DNA of 64,000 nt from Candidatus Pedobacter colombiensis (GTDB taxonomy: Bacteria > Bacteroidota > Bacteroidia > Sphingobacteriales > Sphingobacteriaceae). Below the pieces are notes generated by a model. It had not been told where the DNA came from, searched no databases, and saw nothing but the letters and a program-made list of their open reading frames with translations. Of this stretch, positions 50,555-60,644 are shown in pieces. A program made the position numbers and the translations under genes. Numbering within the stretch: position 1 is the stretch's first letter; every line of letters begins with the position of its first letter. The DNA is taken from NCBI GenBank assembly GCA_029202485.1, contig CP119313.1, positions 3,286,001-3,350,000 on the forward strand, in the 5' to 3' direction.

Positions 50555-51508
50555 TTACCTATCCATCCATGCCTTAAATGCCTGCACACGGTCTTCGCTT
50601 ACGGAAACGGAATCAAGCGTGGTTCCATTTTCATCTATATGTTTGGGTTCTACAATAAGCTCCAGCATCTTTCCTTTCCCTGGCCTGAAGGATACGCAGG
50701 ATTTAAAGCTCACTATCATTTGCCTGTTGATCCGGAAAAACTGGTTTTGGTCTAAGAGTTCTTCTACCTCTTTTAAGGTCTGGGGGATAACAAAGGCATC
50801 ATTAATGCTTTGTTCATAGGTGCGCAGATAATAACAGCCGCTGGCCCTGTAGAAGCTGCATATCTCTTCAATCCTTACAGGGATACTGCGTAAGGTGGTA
50901 TTGACGATAAAGATTTCCCTTTTATTATTTTCTGTTTCCGGTGCATACCTGGTATCCTGTCCGGTACTGCCATTTTCCGGCAAAGGTTCTTGAAGGGCTT
51001 GGACAGGGAACTGTTGTTTGTAATGCTCCAGTTCCAATTCGGCTATATGCTGTTTGTAATAAAAATAACGGGCGATGCAATAAAGGTTAAAAAACAGGAT
51101 CAGGAAAATAACCAACCTGAACTCCGTATTCATAAAGTTAGTCTTTAGTACATTGATGCGCGCACCAAACCAAAAATAAGCTACGATAAAGATGAATTCC
51201 GCAAAAAGCGGAAGGGCTACGCCCAGCAGGAACTGGAACAAGCTGCGTTCCGGGACTGTTTGCCTGTTCCATCCCAGGCGCTTGTCAAGCCTGAAGCTGA
51301 CAGCACTGATCCAGGTTACAAGTAGTAATGCAACCAGCACGCTAAAGGCCATTTCAAAGTAATAGTTTTTGTTGATCAGCAACTTTAAAAGATTATAATC
51401 GGTGCCATTTACAACGATATAATGAGCGGCAATAATAGCCAGGAAAATGCGGAGGAGTTTTTCAAAATTTTTATGCGGCCTTACTGGGCCGGAAGTAACT
51501 GTTTCCAT
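50555..51508 (-). CDS. Membrane-anchored LytTR transcription regulator
   Basis: About 317 residues from the Met at 51508. Four membrane helices (about residues 18-150) precede a linker and a C-terminal LytTR DNA-binding domain (about 210-310: RIEEICSFYRASGCYYLRTY, then FFRINRQMIVSFKSC). This one-component membrane layout is frequent in Bacteroidota. It is divergent from the 126-aa gene at 51668, with a shared AT-rich promoter region. Confidence 0.87.
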   Translation of the reverse strand: METVTSGPVRPHKNFEKLLRIFLAIIAAHYIVVNGTDYNLLKLLINKNYYFEMAFSVLVALLLVTWISAVSFRLDKRLGWNRQTVPERSLFQFLLGVALPLFAEFIFIVAYFWFGARINVLKTNFMNTEFRLVIFLILFFNLYCIARYFYYKQHIAELELEHYKQQFPVQALQEPLPENGSTGQDTRYAPETENNKREIFIVNTTLRSIPVRIEEICSFYRASGCYYLRTYEQSINDAFVIPQTLKEVEELLDQNQFFRINRQMIVSFKSCVSFRPGKGKMLELIVEPKHIDENGTTLDSVSVSEDRVQAFKAWMDR

Positions 51509-51667
51509 AGGTAGGTGGATCGGAAGGTATTTGGTTAGCAATAAGAACTTTAATGCTAACAATATATTAATAATAATTAATATATTGTTGATTGAGGAAT
51601 GGCCTTGCCGGCAATGAAAGCCTTTTTTATCCTATTGTTTAATTATTGATCTAACCCTTTCACAAAC

Positions 51668-52048
51668 ATGAAACAACCCTTCACACCTATTGGACTGCTC
51701 GAAAAACAGAATGAACTTTACCTCCTATCAGACGAGGACTTGCTGACTGAGGCACAGGCTTTGGCTACAGATATCAAAACTTTTATGGATGCCCATTTTA
51801 TTTTTACAATCAGTCAGGCAACATATTTGAATGATCTTTCCGAACGTGCAGCTTTTAGCCTTGGCTGCCAGATTGCAGCAGTATTAAATATCAGGGGCAG
51901 CATAACGATGGATGACCTCCCACTAAATCCCATGGGTAGGCCGAAGCAGTTGTCCTCTGATGAAGATGGGGAAATCATCCACCAGGGCGGGCTATCGCCT
52001 GTTCTTTCCGGCAATGCATCTATCCACCTTTCCTGGACTTTGCTTTAG
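51668..52048 (+). CDS. Uncharacterised 126-aa protein
   Basis: 126 residues, soluble, N-terminal part helical (LLEKQNELYLLSDEDLLTEA), Gly/Ser-rich C-terminus. No family recognised. It is divergent from the LytTR regulator, whose target it may be, and upstream of the ECF sigma gene on the same strand (158-base gap). Confidence 0.6.
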   Translation: MKQPFTPIGLLEKQNELYLLSDEDLLTEAQALATDIKTFMDAHFIFTISQATYLNDLSERAAFSLGCQIAAVLNIRGSITMDDLPLNPMGRPKQLSSDEDGEIIHQGGLSPVLSGNASIHLSWTLL

Positions 52049-52206
52049 GGCAAAAGGATATTCCAAATTTTAAAAAATTAGACAAAAGACTACTTCCCTT
52101 GCCGGTTATATTACCTGCAAGGGATTTTTAATTAAAACCTTGATTTAATCCGCATTGCATTTGTGTTAAATTATGATTAAATTCATATTATTGCAGCAGG
52201 ATAAAA

Positions 52207-52839
52207 ATGAAGGGAGTAGCATTAGAACAGGAGCCTGAGTTACTGAAGCAGTTGACCCAGGGCAGCTCCGAAGCTTTCACGAAAATTTACAATGCCTATT
52301 CCCAAAGGATATACGCCAATATATTGCACCTGGTTAAAGACCCTGATCTTGCCCAGGAGTTTTTACAGGATGTTTTCATGAGGCTTTGGGAAAACCGGGC
52401 AACAATTGACAGCAATCTTTCCTTTCAATCCTATTTGTTCCGGACTTCAAGCAACCTTGTATATGATTACATGCGTAGGGAGAAAGTCAAAACGCAGGTT
52501 CAAAATTACTTGATACACGTAGGCACAGAACTGCATACAGATCAGGAAGATGAATTGGCCTATAAACAGAGCAAGGTGATTTTGGATACCACCATCAGCA
52601 AGCTGCCCCCTATGCGCAGGCAGGTTTACCAGCTTTGCAAAATAGAAGGCATCAGCTACAAAGAAGTCAGCGAACAGCTAAATATTTCAACCTCTACCAT
52701 CAATGACCATATTGTAAAAGCTACCAAATTTATAAAGGAAGAATTTATGTCGGCAGATAATTCAGGTGCGGTAATAGCAACCATAATACTATGGCGCTGC
52801 TTGTATGTCATTTGGATCGCATTATTGTTTAACTATTAA
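52207..52839 (+). CDS. ECF sigma factor (FecI-like)
   Basis: 210 residues. Region 2 (about 20-90): DPDLAQEFLQDVFMRLWENR; region 4 (about 130-180): KLPPMRRQVYQLCKIEGISY, then EQLNISTSTINDHIVKA. The last 25 residues form a hydrophobic helix (VIATIILWRCLYVIWIALLF), as in several Bacteroidota FecI-type sigmas. Its expected FecR partner is at 54236, but an opposite-strand trio separates them. Likely drives the susC-susD-tlpA operon. Confidence 0.9.
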   Translation: MKGVALEQEPELLKQLTQGSSEAFTKIYNAYSQRIYANILHLVKDPDLAQEFLQDVFMRLWENRATIDSNLSFQSYLFRTSSNLVYDYMRREKVKTQVQNYLIHVGTELHTDQEDELAYKQSKVILDTTISKLPPMRRQVYQLCKIEGISYKEVSEQLNISTSTINDHIVKATKFIKEEFMSADNSGAVIATIILWRCLYVIWIALLFNY

Positions 52840-52859
52840 GGGTTATAGTTAGGCAGTCT

Positions 52860-53306
52860 CTAAGATACCATCAGATTTCCTACTGCAGCCTCAACGGAAA
52901 CCAGTTCCTTCCTAAATTCGTCTTCAGTTTGTAATGGATCGACAACAAAACTGAAGTTAACCTTGCTGGATGAAATATTAGGCACTTGGTCAGCTTCCGA
53001 TGGTATAGTAACATAAATCACTCCATCCACTTTTAATACCCATAATTCCATTTTAATACTTACAGAAGAAAGCCCCAATTGTGATATTGGGGAAATAGCA
53101 AGCAACGGGACATCCTGTGATGCTAGGGCAAATTGTCCGGATTGTATCTCAGGCATCTTAACCGATATGGTAAGTGGTTCACCCGTTTGCGGATCATAAT
53201 AGCCTTTAAGCAACTGCTCATTAAAATCAGTTATCTGCTGCGTTGATTTTATAATAGAATTCCGTGAAGCTGTTAGAAAACCACGAAGATTAATCAGGCT
53301 TCCCAT
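52860..53306 (-). CDS. DUF2589-like protein (short member)
   Basis: 148 residues. The core VPLLAISPISQLGLSSVSIKM and SKVNFSFVVDP parallels VPLLTIVPVNSMAINELTLNF of the gene two upstream, so it is a diverged relative. An N-terminal helix (RNSIIKSTQQITDFNEQLLK) precedes it. It overlaps the zinc-ribbon gene by 17 bases. Function unknown; the family is thought to be beta-rich. Confidence 0.65.
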   Translation of the reverse strand: MGSLINLRGFLTASRNSIIKSTQQITDFNEQLLKGYYDPQTGEPLTISVKMPEIQSGQFALASQDVPLLAISPISQLGLSSVSIKMELWVLKVDGVIYVTIPSEADQVPNISSSKVNFSFVVDPLQTEDEFRKELVSVEAAVGNLMVS

Positions 53307-53499
53307 TAGTTTTCCTTTTTTTTAGGCTATCATCCAATTTTTGCAAAGCCTGCTCGACTATAGGCCTGGAATCATTAGCTAAACCAATGTTTGTATGGCA
53401 GCCCGGACATCGAAAATTGGTGCCGAGTATTAGCTGTTTGGCATCAAATGTGATTAAGGTATTACAAACTGGACAGGGAATTTGCTGTTCTGTTTTCAT
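53290..53499 (-). CDS. Small zinc-ribbon protein
   Basis: 69 residues with two CxxC knuckles, CPVCNTLI (C9, C12) and CPGCHTNI (about C32, C35), the layout of a zinc ribbon, followed by a basic helical tail (LQKLDDSLKKRKTNGKPD). It overlaps its downstream neighbour by 17 bases and follows the DUF2589 gene by 11. The trio looks like one operon. Confidence 0.7.
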   Translation of the reverse strand: MKTEQQIPCPVCNTLITFDAKQLILGTNFRCPGCHTNIGLANDSRPIVEQALQKLDDSLKKRKTNGKPD

Positions 53500-53510
53500 G
53501 ATAGGGTTTG

Positions 53511-54032
53511 TTATGGTTTAGTAATTGCCTGGATACTTTGACTAAAAGCATCAATTATTATATTCACCCCTTTCGGTAATGGAATTTGTGAAGTATGAAT
53601 ACTAAAGGAAAGTATGGGCTTACCTGCAACTTTTTGGCCGGACACTTTCCCATAAAGTTCCGGTAAACCTTTATCGCCCCTGTCCCCACCATTTAGAACT
53701 TCTACATCAAAATTGAGCGTTAGTTCGTTTATAGCCATACTATTTACGGGCACAATGGTTAGTAAAGGTACTTTGACCGTTGTATCTATATTTTTGAAAG
53801 TTGTTTCCGGATTTTCTGATGTACCTGGAGTAATTACCTGCTGCGATAATGTCATTTCAATCATTTCAGGCTCATATTGACCCAAATCATTTTTCCTGAA
53901 ACAAGTCTCCAGTATGAAATCGGTTTGTGCCTTAGCCATTTTGTTACTGGCAGCAATTGCAGCGAGAAGTGGTTCCGTTATTAAAGTCGATAATTTCTGA
54001 GGGTTTATCTGAAGATTATCTTTTTCTTCCAT
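53511..54032 (-). CDS. DUF2589-family protein
   Basis: About 173 residues from the Met at 54032 (MEEKDNLQINPQ); the 20 upstream codons to 54092 correspond to nucleotide sequence also conserved upstream of the broken copy at 24822, more like a promoter than coding. The family core VPLLTIVPVNSMAINELTLNFDVEV is visible, followed by KPILSFSIHTSQIPLPKGVN. Function unknown. Opposite in strand to the flanking fecI and fecR genes. Confidence 0.75.
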   Translation of the reverse strand: MEEKDNLQINPQKLSTLITEPLLAAIAASNKMAKAQTDFILETCFRKNDLGQYEPEMIEMTLSQQVITPGTSENPETTFKNIDTTVKVPLLTIVPVNSMAINELTLNFDVEVLNGGDRGDKGLPELYGKVSGQKVAGKPILSFSIHTSQIPLPKGVNIIIDAFSQSIQAITKP

Positions 54033-54235
54033 GTTAAAGCGTTTATAAAACGAACATACGGAATTATTCAGATTACTTGGCATCATATCCATAATACCTT
54101 TAGTTGCAGCACAGCAAATTCTTCTGACTTAATAAAAACAGAATGCAAAAATGGAACAGCATAAAAAATAATTAATTTTTTTGTTCCGGAGCAGATGAAC
54201 CCCTTTAGGTATCCGTATTACTATAAAAGGCACCT

Positions 54236-55426
54236 GTGGAAGACAATCAGAAAATCATAAACCTATTCAACAAGTATATTTCCAACAAAGCTACTATTGC
54301 CGAGGTGGAGCAGTTGATGAACTATATACGTTCCGGTAGTGAGGACGATTATGTTACGCGTCTCATTGAGCAAAGCATGTTTAACCAGCCTGAGCTAAGT
54401 CAGGATATCGACAGGGAAAAGCGTTTGGCCGCAACCCACGAAACTTTGCTCAAACACATTAATGACCAACGACCACCGAAATCGAAAGGCTTCAAAATAT
54501 GGACTTATGTTATTACAGCAGCTACCTTATTATTGATAAGCTTATTGGGTCTTTACTTTCTAAAATCAATGCGCCAACCTACTAAACACCGCTATGTGAT
54601 AAATGCGAAAGATATAGAACCGGGCAGTAACAAAGCTATGCTTACACTAGCCGATGGCAAAAGGATAAATCTCAATGACACGATGGATGGTAATATTGGG
54701 TCTGAATCCGGAATCTTGATAAAGAAAGCAGGCGATGGCCAGCTTGAATATACAACCCTGGAAGAGCAATCCGTTTCAATGAAGTCCAATACCATTGAAA
54801 CACCGAATGGAGGCCAGTATCAGGTGCGTTTGCCTGATGGTACCAAAGTATGGCTTAATGCCGCATCAAAACTCACTTATCCTGTTTCCTTCATGGGGCG
54901 TGGGCTGCGGGGGGTGACTTTGAGCGGCGAAGCATACTTCCAGGTTGCCAAAGATAAAGAGCATCCTTTTATTGTTAAAACCGCCACACAGCAAGTAACC
55001 GTACTGGGAACACATTTCAATATCAATAGCTATGCTGACGAAGGGCGGACAGTTACCACCCTTGAAGAAGGAAGCGTTAAGGTGAGTTCGGCAGATAGGG
55101 CAATGAACTTAATCCCAGGGCAAAAGATGGTCACCAAATCTATGGGCAATATGGAAGTCCAACAGGCAGACCTAACTTCGGAAATGGCTTGGGTCAATAA
55201 CAAAATGACCTTTAAGAAATCGAGTGTACAAGAAGTTTTGCGCCAGATTGCAAGGTGGTATGACCTGAGAATTGAATACCACGGCACATTTCCTGATGAT
55301 ACCATAACCGGAACCATTGACAGACAGGCTAACCTTGCAACAGTATTAAAAATATTTGAGTCGCTGCAAATCCACTTTGCTTTGGAAGCAACAGAAAAGG
55401 GCAAGAAATTAATCATTACACCTTAA
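54236..55426 (+). CDS. FecR-family anti-sigma factor
   Basis: 396 residues starting at GTG 54236. Cytoplasmic anti-sigma part (about 1-85), one membrane helix (about 88-109), then a periplasmic FecR domain (about 190-290: NGGQYQVRLPDGTKVWLNA, and VLGTHFNINSYADEGRTVTT) and a C-terminal STN-interacting DUF4974 region (EVLRQIARWYDLRIEY). It would hold the sigma at 52207 until SusC signals through its STN domain. Confidence 0.93.
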   Translation: MEDNQKIINLFNKYISNKATIAEVEQLMNYIRSGSEDDYVTRLIEQSMFNQPELSQDIDREKRLAATHETLLKHINDQRPPKSKGFKIWTYVITAATLLLISLLGLYFLKSMRQPTKHRYVINAKDIEPGSNKAMLTLADGKRINLNDTMDGNIGSESGILIKKAGDGQLEYTTLEEQSVSMKSNTIETPNGGQYQVRLPDGTKVWLNAASKLTYPVSFMGRGLRGVTLSGEAYFQVAKDKEHPFIVKTATQQVTVLGTHFNINSYADEGRTVTTLEEGSVKVSSADRAMNLIPGQKMVTKSMGNMEVQQADLTSEMAWVNNKMTFKKSSVQEVLRQIARWYDLRIEYHGTFPDDTITGTIDRQANLATVLKIFESLQIHFALEATEKGKKLIITP

Positions 55427-55625
55427 CGGTCTCAATAGCTAACCCTATGTTTAACCCTATGATCGAACTATGATGTAGAAGTATTTAAAATTAAAATTAG
55501 GTAGTAATAATGCTTCAGACAATAAAAAGCCGGAAAGCGCAGTGAAGGGCGCGATCCGGCAAAGTCTGGGGTTTTAAAACATCCCGCGAGAGTCGTTTAT
55601 CAACAAACCCAAACCAATCAAAAGT

Positions 55626-58600
55626 ATGAATTTTTTTAGAAGCTATGGTAACTACCATGGCAAAGAAAAACAGCGCCTGTTATCCTGGCTCATTGGCCTT
55701 GATCCGGCCATTAAAAGAATGATCATTATGCGTATCAACTTTGTCGTGTTCCTTCTTGCTGTTACGATCATGAATGTTTGTGCAGCGGCACATGCCCAGA
55801 CGGTTACCTTGTCGCTCACCAATGCCTCATTGGAAAAAGCACTTCAGGAAATCAGCAAGCAGACCGGCTATGCACCAATATATAATGACAAGCACCTTGT
55901 TAAATCCCATCCGGTTAGTATCCATGTTAAGGCAACCGATTTTAAGGAAGTGTTGGACAGGTGCTTTGAAGGTCAACCTGTCTCCTATGATATCATTGAC
56001 AAGACTATTGTAGTAAAACTTAAACCGGAAAGTGTTAGGGATAAGATCATGGGCTTTTTAAAGAAGCTGACTGTAACAGGTAAAGTCCTGGATGAAAAAG
56101 GAATTCCTTTGGTTGGTGTGACTATTAAGGTTAAAGGTACTACCAAAGCAGCTTTCACTGATAAGGATGGAAAATTTACTATAGAGGTGGCGGATGAAAA
56201 TGCAGTCTTGCAATTTTCATTTGTAGGCTATCAATCACAAGAGCTGGATGCTAAGAATAATGCTAACCCTACCATTATCTTAAAAGAATCCATTAACCAG
56301 TTAGAGGAGTTTAGTGTGGTCAATACCGGCTATCAGAGTTTACCGAAAGAAAGGGCAACGGGGAGTTTTGTGCAGATTGATAATGAGTTATTGAACCGCA
56401 GGGTTGGTACAAATATCTTAGATCGCATAGATGGTATATCCACTGGTCTTTATAGAGGTACCTTCGCATCCCTTTCCCCTATAGCTACAAATCCAATAAC
56501 CCGAAATACCGGGATTATTATTAGGGGCAAAAGTACCTTCAATGCTTCCACGGAACCGCTCATCGTAGTAGACAATTTTCCCTATGAGGGCGAGATCAGT
56601 AACATTAATCCGAACGACATCCAAAGCGTTACTATTTTAAAAGATGCCGCCGCCGCCTCCATTTGGGGAGCACGCTCAGGTAATGGTGTCATAGTCATTA
56701 CAACAAAGAAAGGTCAGAAAAACCAGAAGATGAAAATTGACTTTAATAGTAATATTACTATTATCAATAAGCCAGATCTTTTTAGCAGCCGCAACTACCT
56801 CGATTCCAAAAGCTATATGGAGGTGGAGCAGTACTTATATGATAAAGGATTTTTTGATGCTATGATTAACGACAATACATCTTTTCCCACTGTTTCCCCT
56901 GGCGTAGAGTTAATGGTGAAACTTAAGAACGCAAATAACCCGGCTGATAAAACTGCAATACAGGCACAGTTAGACCTGCTTGCAAATACGGACGTTAGGA
57001 ATGACTACAATAAGTATGTGTATCAAAAAGCCATTAACCAACAATATTCGCTTGGGCTAAGGGGCGGAAGCCCGAATATGACTTACCAATTTTCTGTAGG
57101 TCACGACAACAACCGTAGCAATCTTGTAAGAAATGGATTTAGCCGCACGACAGTCAACTTGCTGAACACCTATTCCCCGCTAAAAAATCTGGAGTTCATG
57201 GCTGGTATCAATTATAGCCAGAATAAGACAGATTTAAATAACGACTTTGGATTTGGATCTTATACAGGTACCGGATATCCTTACGGCAATATCTACCCTT
57301 ATGCCCGTCTTGCAGACCAAAATGGCAATGCCCTTCCAGTTATCCGTGGACTGAGGGACAGTTATACTGCTTCAGCGGTTGCCAAAGGCTTTTTAGACTG
57401 GCAGTACCGGCCTCTGGATGAAATTGCTATGGCAGATAATAGTACTAAGGTTTCAGATATCCTGATCCGGTTCGGCGTTAAATATCAGTTCCTGCCGCAG
57501 TTGAGTGCAGAGGTAAATTACCAGAATGAAAGACAGATGATCCGACAAAGAAATTATCATAGCCAAAGCACATACTATACCCGAAACCTCATCAATCAAT
57601 TTAGTGTCCCTAGCACAAGTACAGGAATGGTTTATAATTTTCCTTTAGGTGGGATATTGGATTTAGGGAATTATGATTGGTATGTGAACAACATAAGGGG
57701 GCAGCTAAACTATAACCAAACCTTTAAACAGCACTCCATCACGGCGATTGCGGGCGTTGAAATAAGGCAGTTTAAAACGGAAGGTTCTATTAGGAATTCT
57801 TACGGTTATGAAGAACAATTTGGAACTGCCGTAAATAACCTGGACTACGCACACTACCTGCCCATAAACCCAATAGGTTCTGCATTAATTCCGAGTCCGG
57901 ATGCTTTGGTAACGGGTACGCTGAACCGCTATCTATCCTATTATGCCAACGCCGGATATACTTTATCTGATAAATATATCCTGAACCTGAGTGCGAGGGC
58001 TGATGGGACAAATCTCTTTGGCGCCAAAACGAATGACCGTATTACGCCGCTCTGGTCTGCGGGGCTTGGCTGGAATATTGGCAAAGAAGCCTTTTACGAT
58101 GTTACATGGCTCCCATATTTAAAGCTAAGGGCAACTTATGGCTTTAATGGCAATACCTACCAAAATGGATCAGCCTACCTGATCGGTTATTACTTTAATG
58201 ATTCGTCTACAGGAGCAAAAACGATCACCAACACTTCTGCACCAAATCCAAGGTTAAGATGGGAAAAAGTAAGGAATATAAATTTGGGTCTTGACTTTGC
58301 AACCAAAGGAAATGTAATATCAGGAACCATAGAGCTGTTTCAAAAAAATGGAAATGATTTGATCCAGCCAACGATCCTTGCTCCGCAAACGGGTTTTACT
58401 ACCTATACTGCCAATACAGCAAAGACAAAGACACAGGGGATTGACCTTACCCTGCAAAGTGAAAATTTAAAGGGAGCCTTCAAATGGAATACAAGCTTGC
58501 TTTTGACTGCCCTTCATGATAAGGTACTCAAGTATGATGCGGTGCGCAATGCTTCCTCTATTTATGATCCTGGAAAGGTGGTTGGTAAGCCATTATCCGC

Positions 58601-59237
58601 TTTATTCACTTACAAATGGGCAGGTCTTGACCCTGCAACGGGCGATCCCCAAGGTTACCTGAATGGAAAAATCAGTAAAGATTATCTTGCCATCATTAAT
58701 AATTACAATCCTGATAGTTTAGTTTATAAAGGATCACTATTGCCTACCGTTTATGGAGCCTTCCGTAATGATTTTCAATACCAGAATTTTAGTCTGTCCT
58801 TAAATATTGTTTACCAGCTGGGCTTCGTTTTCCAACGCACATCCACAAGTATAAACTACACCGACATTCTACAATACGGCCAGAACCAGGATTACACTTC
58901 AAGATGGCAGCATCCGGGTGATGAAGCGCATACCTCTGTGCCATCCTTGTCTTATCCCACCAACAGTAGCAGAAATTCCTTTTATCAAAATTCGGAAGCA
59001 AGGGTAGAAAATGGAAATAATATCCGTTTACAGGATGTAAAGTTGGCCTATGATCTACCTGAGCAAATTTACAGGAAGCTAAAGGCATCTAAAGTAAGCC
59101 TGTATCTATACGCTAATAACCTGGGGATCATCTGGAGGAAAAACAAATTAGGGCTTGACCCTACAGCGGCAGGCAATGGCTTGGCCATTTACCCGAACCC
59201 TTTCTCAATGTCATTTGGACTGAATGCTAATTTTTAA
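55626..59237 (+). CDS. SusC/RagA-family TonB-linked protein with N-terminal STN signalling domain
   Basis: 1203 residues. Pre-sequence with hydrophobic helix ending AAAHAQ (about 40-58; an internal Met at 55728 may be the true start), STN/secretin domain (about 60-130), carboxypeptidase-like domain (about 148-228), TonB plug (about 240-370, TILKDAAAASIWGARSGNGV) and a barrel ending in Phe. The STN domain plus the nearby FecI/FecR predicts substrate-induced control. It shares KERATGSFVQID with the SusC at 8315-11524. Confidence 0.95.
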   Translation: MNFFRSYGNYHGKEKQRLLSWLIGLDPAIKRMIIMRINFVVFLLAVTIMNVCAAAHAQTVTLSLTNASLEKALQEISKQTGYAPIYNDKHLVKSHPVSIHVKATDFKEVLDRCFEGQPVSYDIIDKTIVVKLKPESVRDKIMGFLKKLTVTGKVLDEKGIPLVGVTIKVKGTTKAAFTDKDGKFTIEVADENAVLQFSFVGYQSQELDAKNNANPTIILKESINQLEEFSVVNTGYQSLPKERATGSFVQIDNELLNRRVGTNILDRIDGISTGLYRGTFASLSPIATNPITRNTGIIIRGKSTFNASTEPLIVVDNFPYEGEISNINPNDIQSVTILKDAAAASIWGARSGNGVIVITTKKGQKNQKMKIDFNSNITIINKPDLFSSRNYLDSKSYMEVEQYLYDKGFFDAMINDNTSFPTVSPGVELMVKLKNANNPADKTAIQAQLDLLANTDVRNDYNKYVYQKAINQQYSLGLRGGSPNMTYQFSVGHDNNRSNLVRNGFSRTTVNLLNTYSPLKNLEFMAGINYSQNKTDLNNDFGFGSYTGTGYPYGNIYPYARLADQNGNALPVIRGLRDSYTASAVAKGFLDWQYRPLDEIAMADNSTKVSDILIRFGVKYQFLPQLSAEVNYQNERQMIRQRNYHSQSTYYTRNLINQFSVPSTSTGMVYNFPLGGILDLGNYDWYVNNIRGQLNYNQTFKQHSITAIAGVEIRQFKTEGSIRNSYGYEEQFGTAVNNLDYAHYLPINPIGSALIPSPDALVTGTLNRYLSYYANAGYTLSDKYILNLSARADGTNLFGAKTNDRITPLWSAGLGWNIGKEAFYDVTWLPYLKLRATYGFNGNTYQNGSAYLIGYYFNDSSTGAKTITNTSAPNPRLRWEKVRNINLGLDFATKGNVISGTIELFQKNGNDLIQPTILAPQTGFTTYTANTAKTKTQGIDLTLQSENLKGAFKWNTSLLLTALHDKVLKYDAVRNASSIYDPGKVVGKPLSALFTYKWAGLDPATGDPQGYLNGKISKDYLAIINNYNPDSLVYKGSLLPTVYGAFRNDFQYQNFSLSLNIVYQLGFVFQRTSTSINYTDILQYGQNQDYTSRWQHPGDEAHTSVPSLSYPTNSSRNSFYQNSEARVENGNNIRLQDVKLAYDLPEQIYRKLKASKVSLYLYANNLGIIWRKNKLGLDPTAAGNGLAIYPNPFSMSFGLNANF

Positions 59238-59242
59238 AGAAA

Positions 59243-60637
59243 ATGAAAAATAACATACCATACTTTCTTCTTATAGCCTTCTTTATGGCTACCGTGGCAT
59301 TTTGTAGCTGTAATAAAGGCAAAGACTGGCTAGATATAAAAAGCAATAAAGGGTCTGTGATACCGGAATCAACCAATGATTTCCAGGCTTTGCTGGATGA
59401 TGCCTATAAACTAAATTATACATATTCAACTGCCGGGCTTGCAGGTGCCGATAACAGCTCCATTCCCGATGCAAGCTTTTCACCGGTACCGGAAGCAGAA
59501 AGGAATCTGTATACCTGGAACCGCACAATATGGGTTGCCGGTAATTCAACAGATTGGAATAACTTCTTTGCCATTATTGAAAATGCAAACATCGTTCTTG
59601 ATGGCTTAAAGAAGATCAATGATAATGAGCCCAATTACAATTCTGTAAAAGGCCAGGCTTTATTTCATCGGGCATTTGCTTATTACAACTTGGCACAGCT
59701 TTTTTGTAAGCAGTACGATAATAGTTCGGCTGTATCTGACCTTGGGCTGCCTATCCGGTTATCCTCTGATGTGAATGAGATTGTACAACGGTCAACCCTG
59801 AAGGCCTTGTATGAACAAATGATCTCCGACGCATCCGCAGCTACCAATTTGCTCCCGCCTACCCAAACATATCTTCAGCGTCCTATAAATGCCGCTGCAT
59901 TTGCCCTGGCAGCAAAATTGTACTTACATACAGGTGATTATACCAAGGCAGCCAATTATGCTGGTGATGCCATTGCTATCCATCCGGAATTACTGGACTA
60001 TAATAATAGCTCGGTTATCAACATGGGTACTACGTACCGTTTTCCTGTGTATGGTAAAAACAATCCTGAAATCCTGTTTTTTGCTTCCAGCAATAAATAC
60101 AGGTCAGTCAATGTGAGCAGCACCAGTCCGGGAATAGTTGTACCTGAATTATATCAATCGTATAATAGCAATGATTTAAGAAAGACCATTTTTTACGTCC
60201 TATCCGGCACGAACGCTAAATACAGGGGTACCTATTCCGGTAACGCATACAATTTTTGCGGCTTGGCAACAAATGAATTATACCTGATAAGAGCAGAATG
60301 TTTTGCCAGGCTTAATAATAAAGATGCAGCACTTTCCGACCTCAACCGTTTACTGGTCAACCGTTATAAGACTGGGACATTTACTGCCGTAACTGCCGCC
60401 GATGCCACAGCTGCACTAGCTTTAGTCCTTACTGAGAGAAGGAAGGAATTGCCCTTTGTGGCTAATATAAGGTGGGAAGACCTACGCAGGCTGAACAAAG
60501 AAATAGCCTTTCAAAAAACACTTATCAGAACGGTTAACGGTACAAACTATACACTGCTACCAAATGATAAACTATATGTGCTTCCAATACCTGATAATGA
60601 AATTCAATTGACCGGATTAATTCAAAACGAAAGATAA
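59243..60637 (+). CDS. SusD/RagB-family outer-membrane lipoprotein
   Basis: 464 residues with lipoprotein signal (VAFCSCNKG), DWLDIKSNKGSVIPEST, SusD helical repeats (VKGQALFHRAFAYYNLAQ) and C-terminal RRKELPFVANIRWEDLRRLN. It is 5 bases after susC and 7 before tlpA. It is homologous to 6925-8298, with the same subfamily landmarks. Confidence 0.95.
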   Translation: MKNNIPYFLLIAFFMATVAFCSCNKGKDWLDIKSNKGSVIPESTNDFQALLDDAYKLNYTYSTAGLAGADNSSIPDASFSPVPEAERNLYTWNRTIWVAGNSTDWNNFFAIIENANIVLDGLKKINDNEPNYNSVKGQALFHRAFAYYNLAQLFCKQYDNSSAVSDLGLPIRLSSDVNEIVQRSTLKALYEQMISDASAATNLLPPTQTYLQRPINAAAFALAAKLYLHTGDYTKAANYAGDAIAIHPELLDYNNSSVINMGTTYRFPVYGKNNPEILFFASSNKYRSVNVSSTSPGIVVPELYQSYNSNDLRKTIFYVLSGTNAKYRGTYSGNAYNFCGLATNELYLIRAECFARLNNKDAALSDLNRLLVNRYKTGTFTAVTAADATAALALVLTERRKELPFVANIRWEDLRRLNKEIAFQKTLIRTVNGTNYTLLPNDKLYVLPIPDNEIQLTGLIQNER

Positions 60638-60644
60638 CTGGGAG

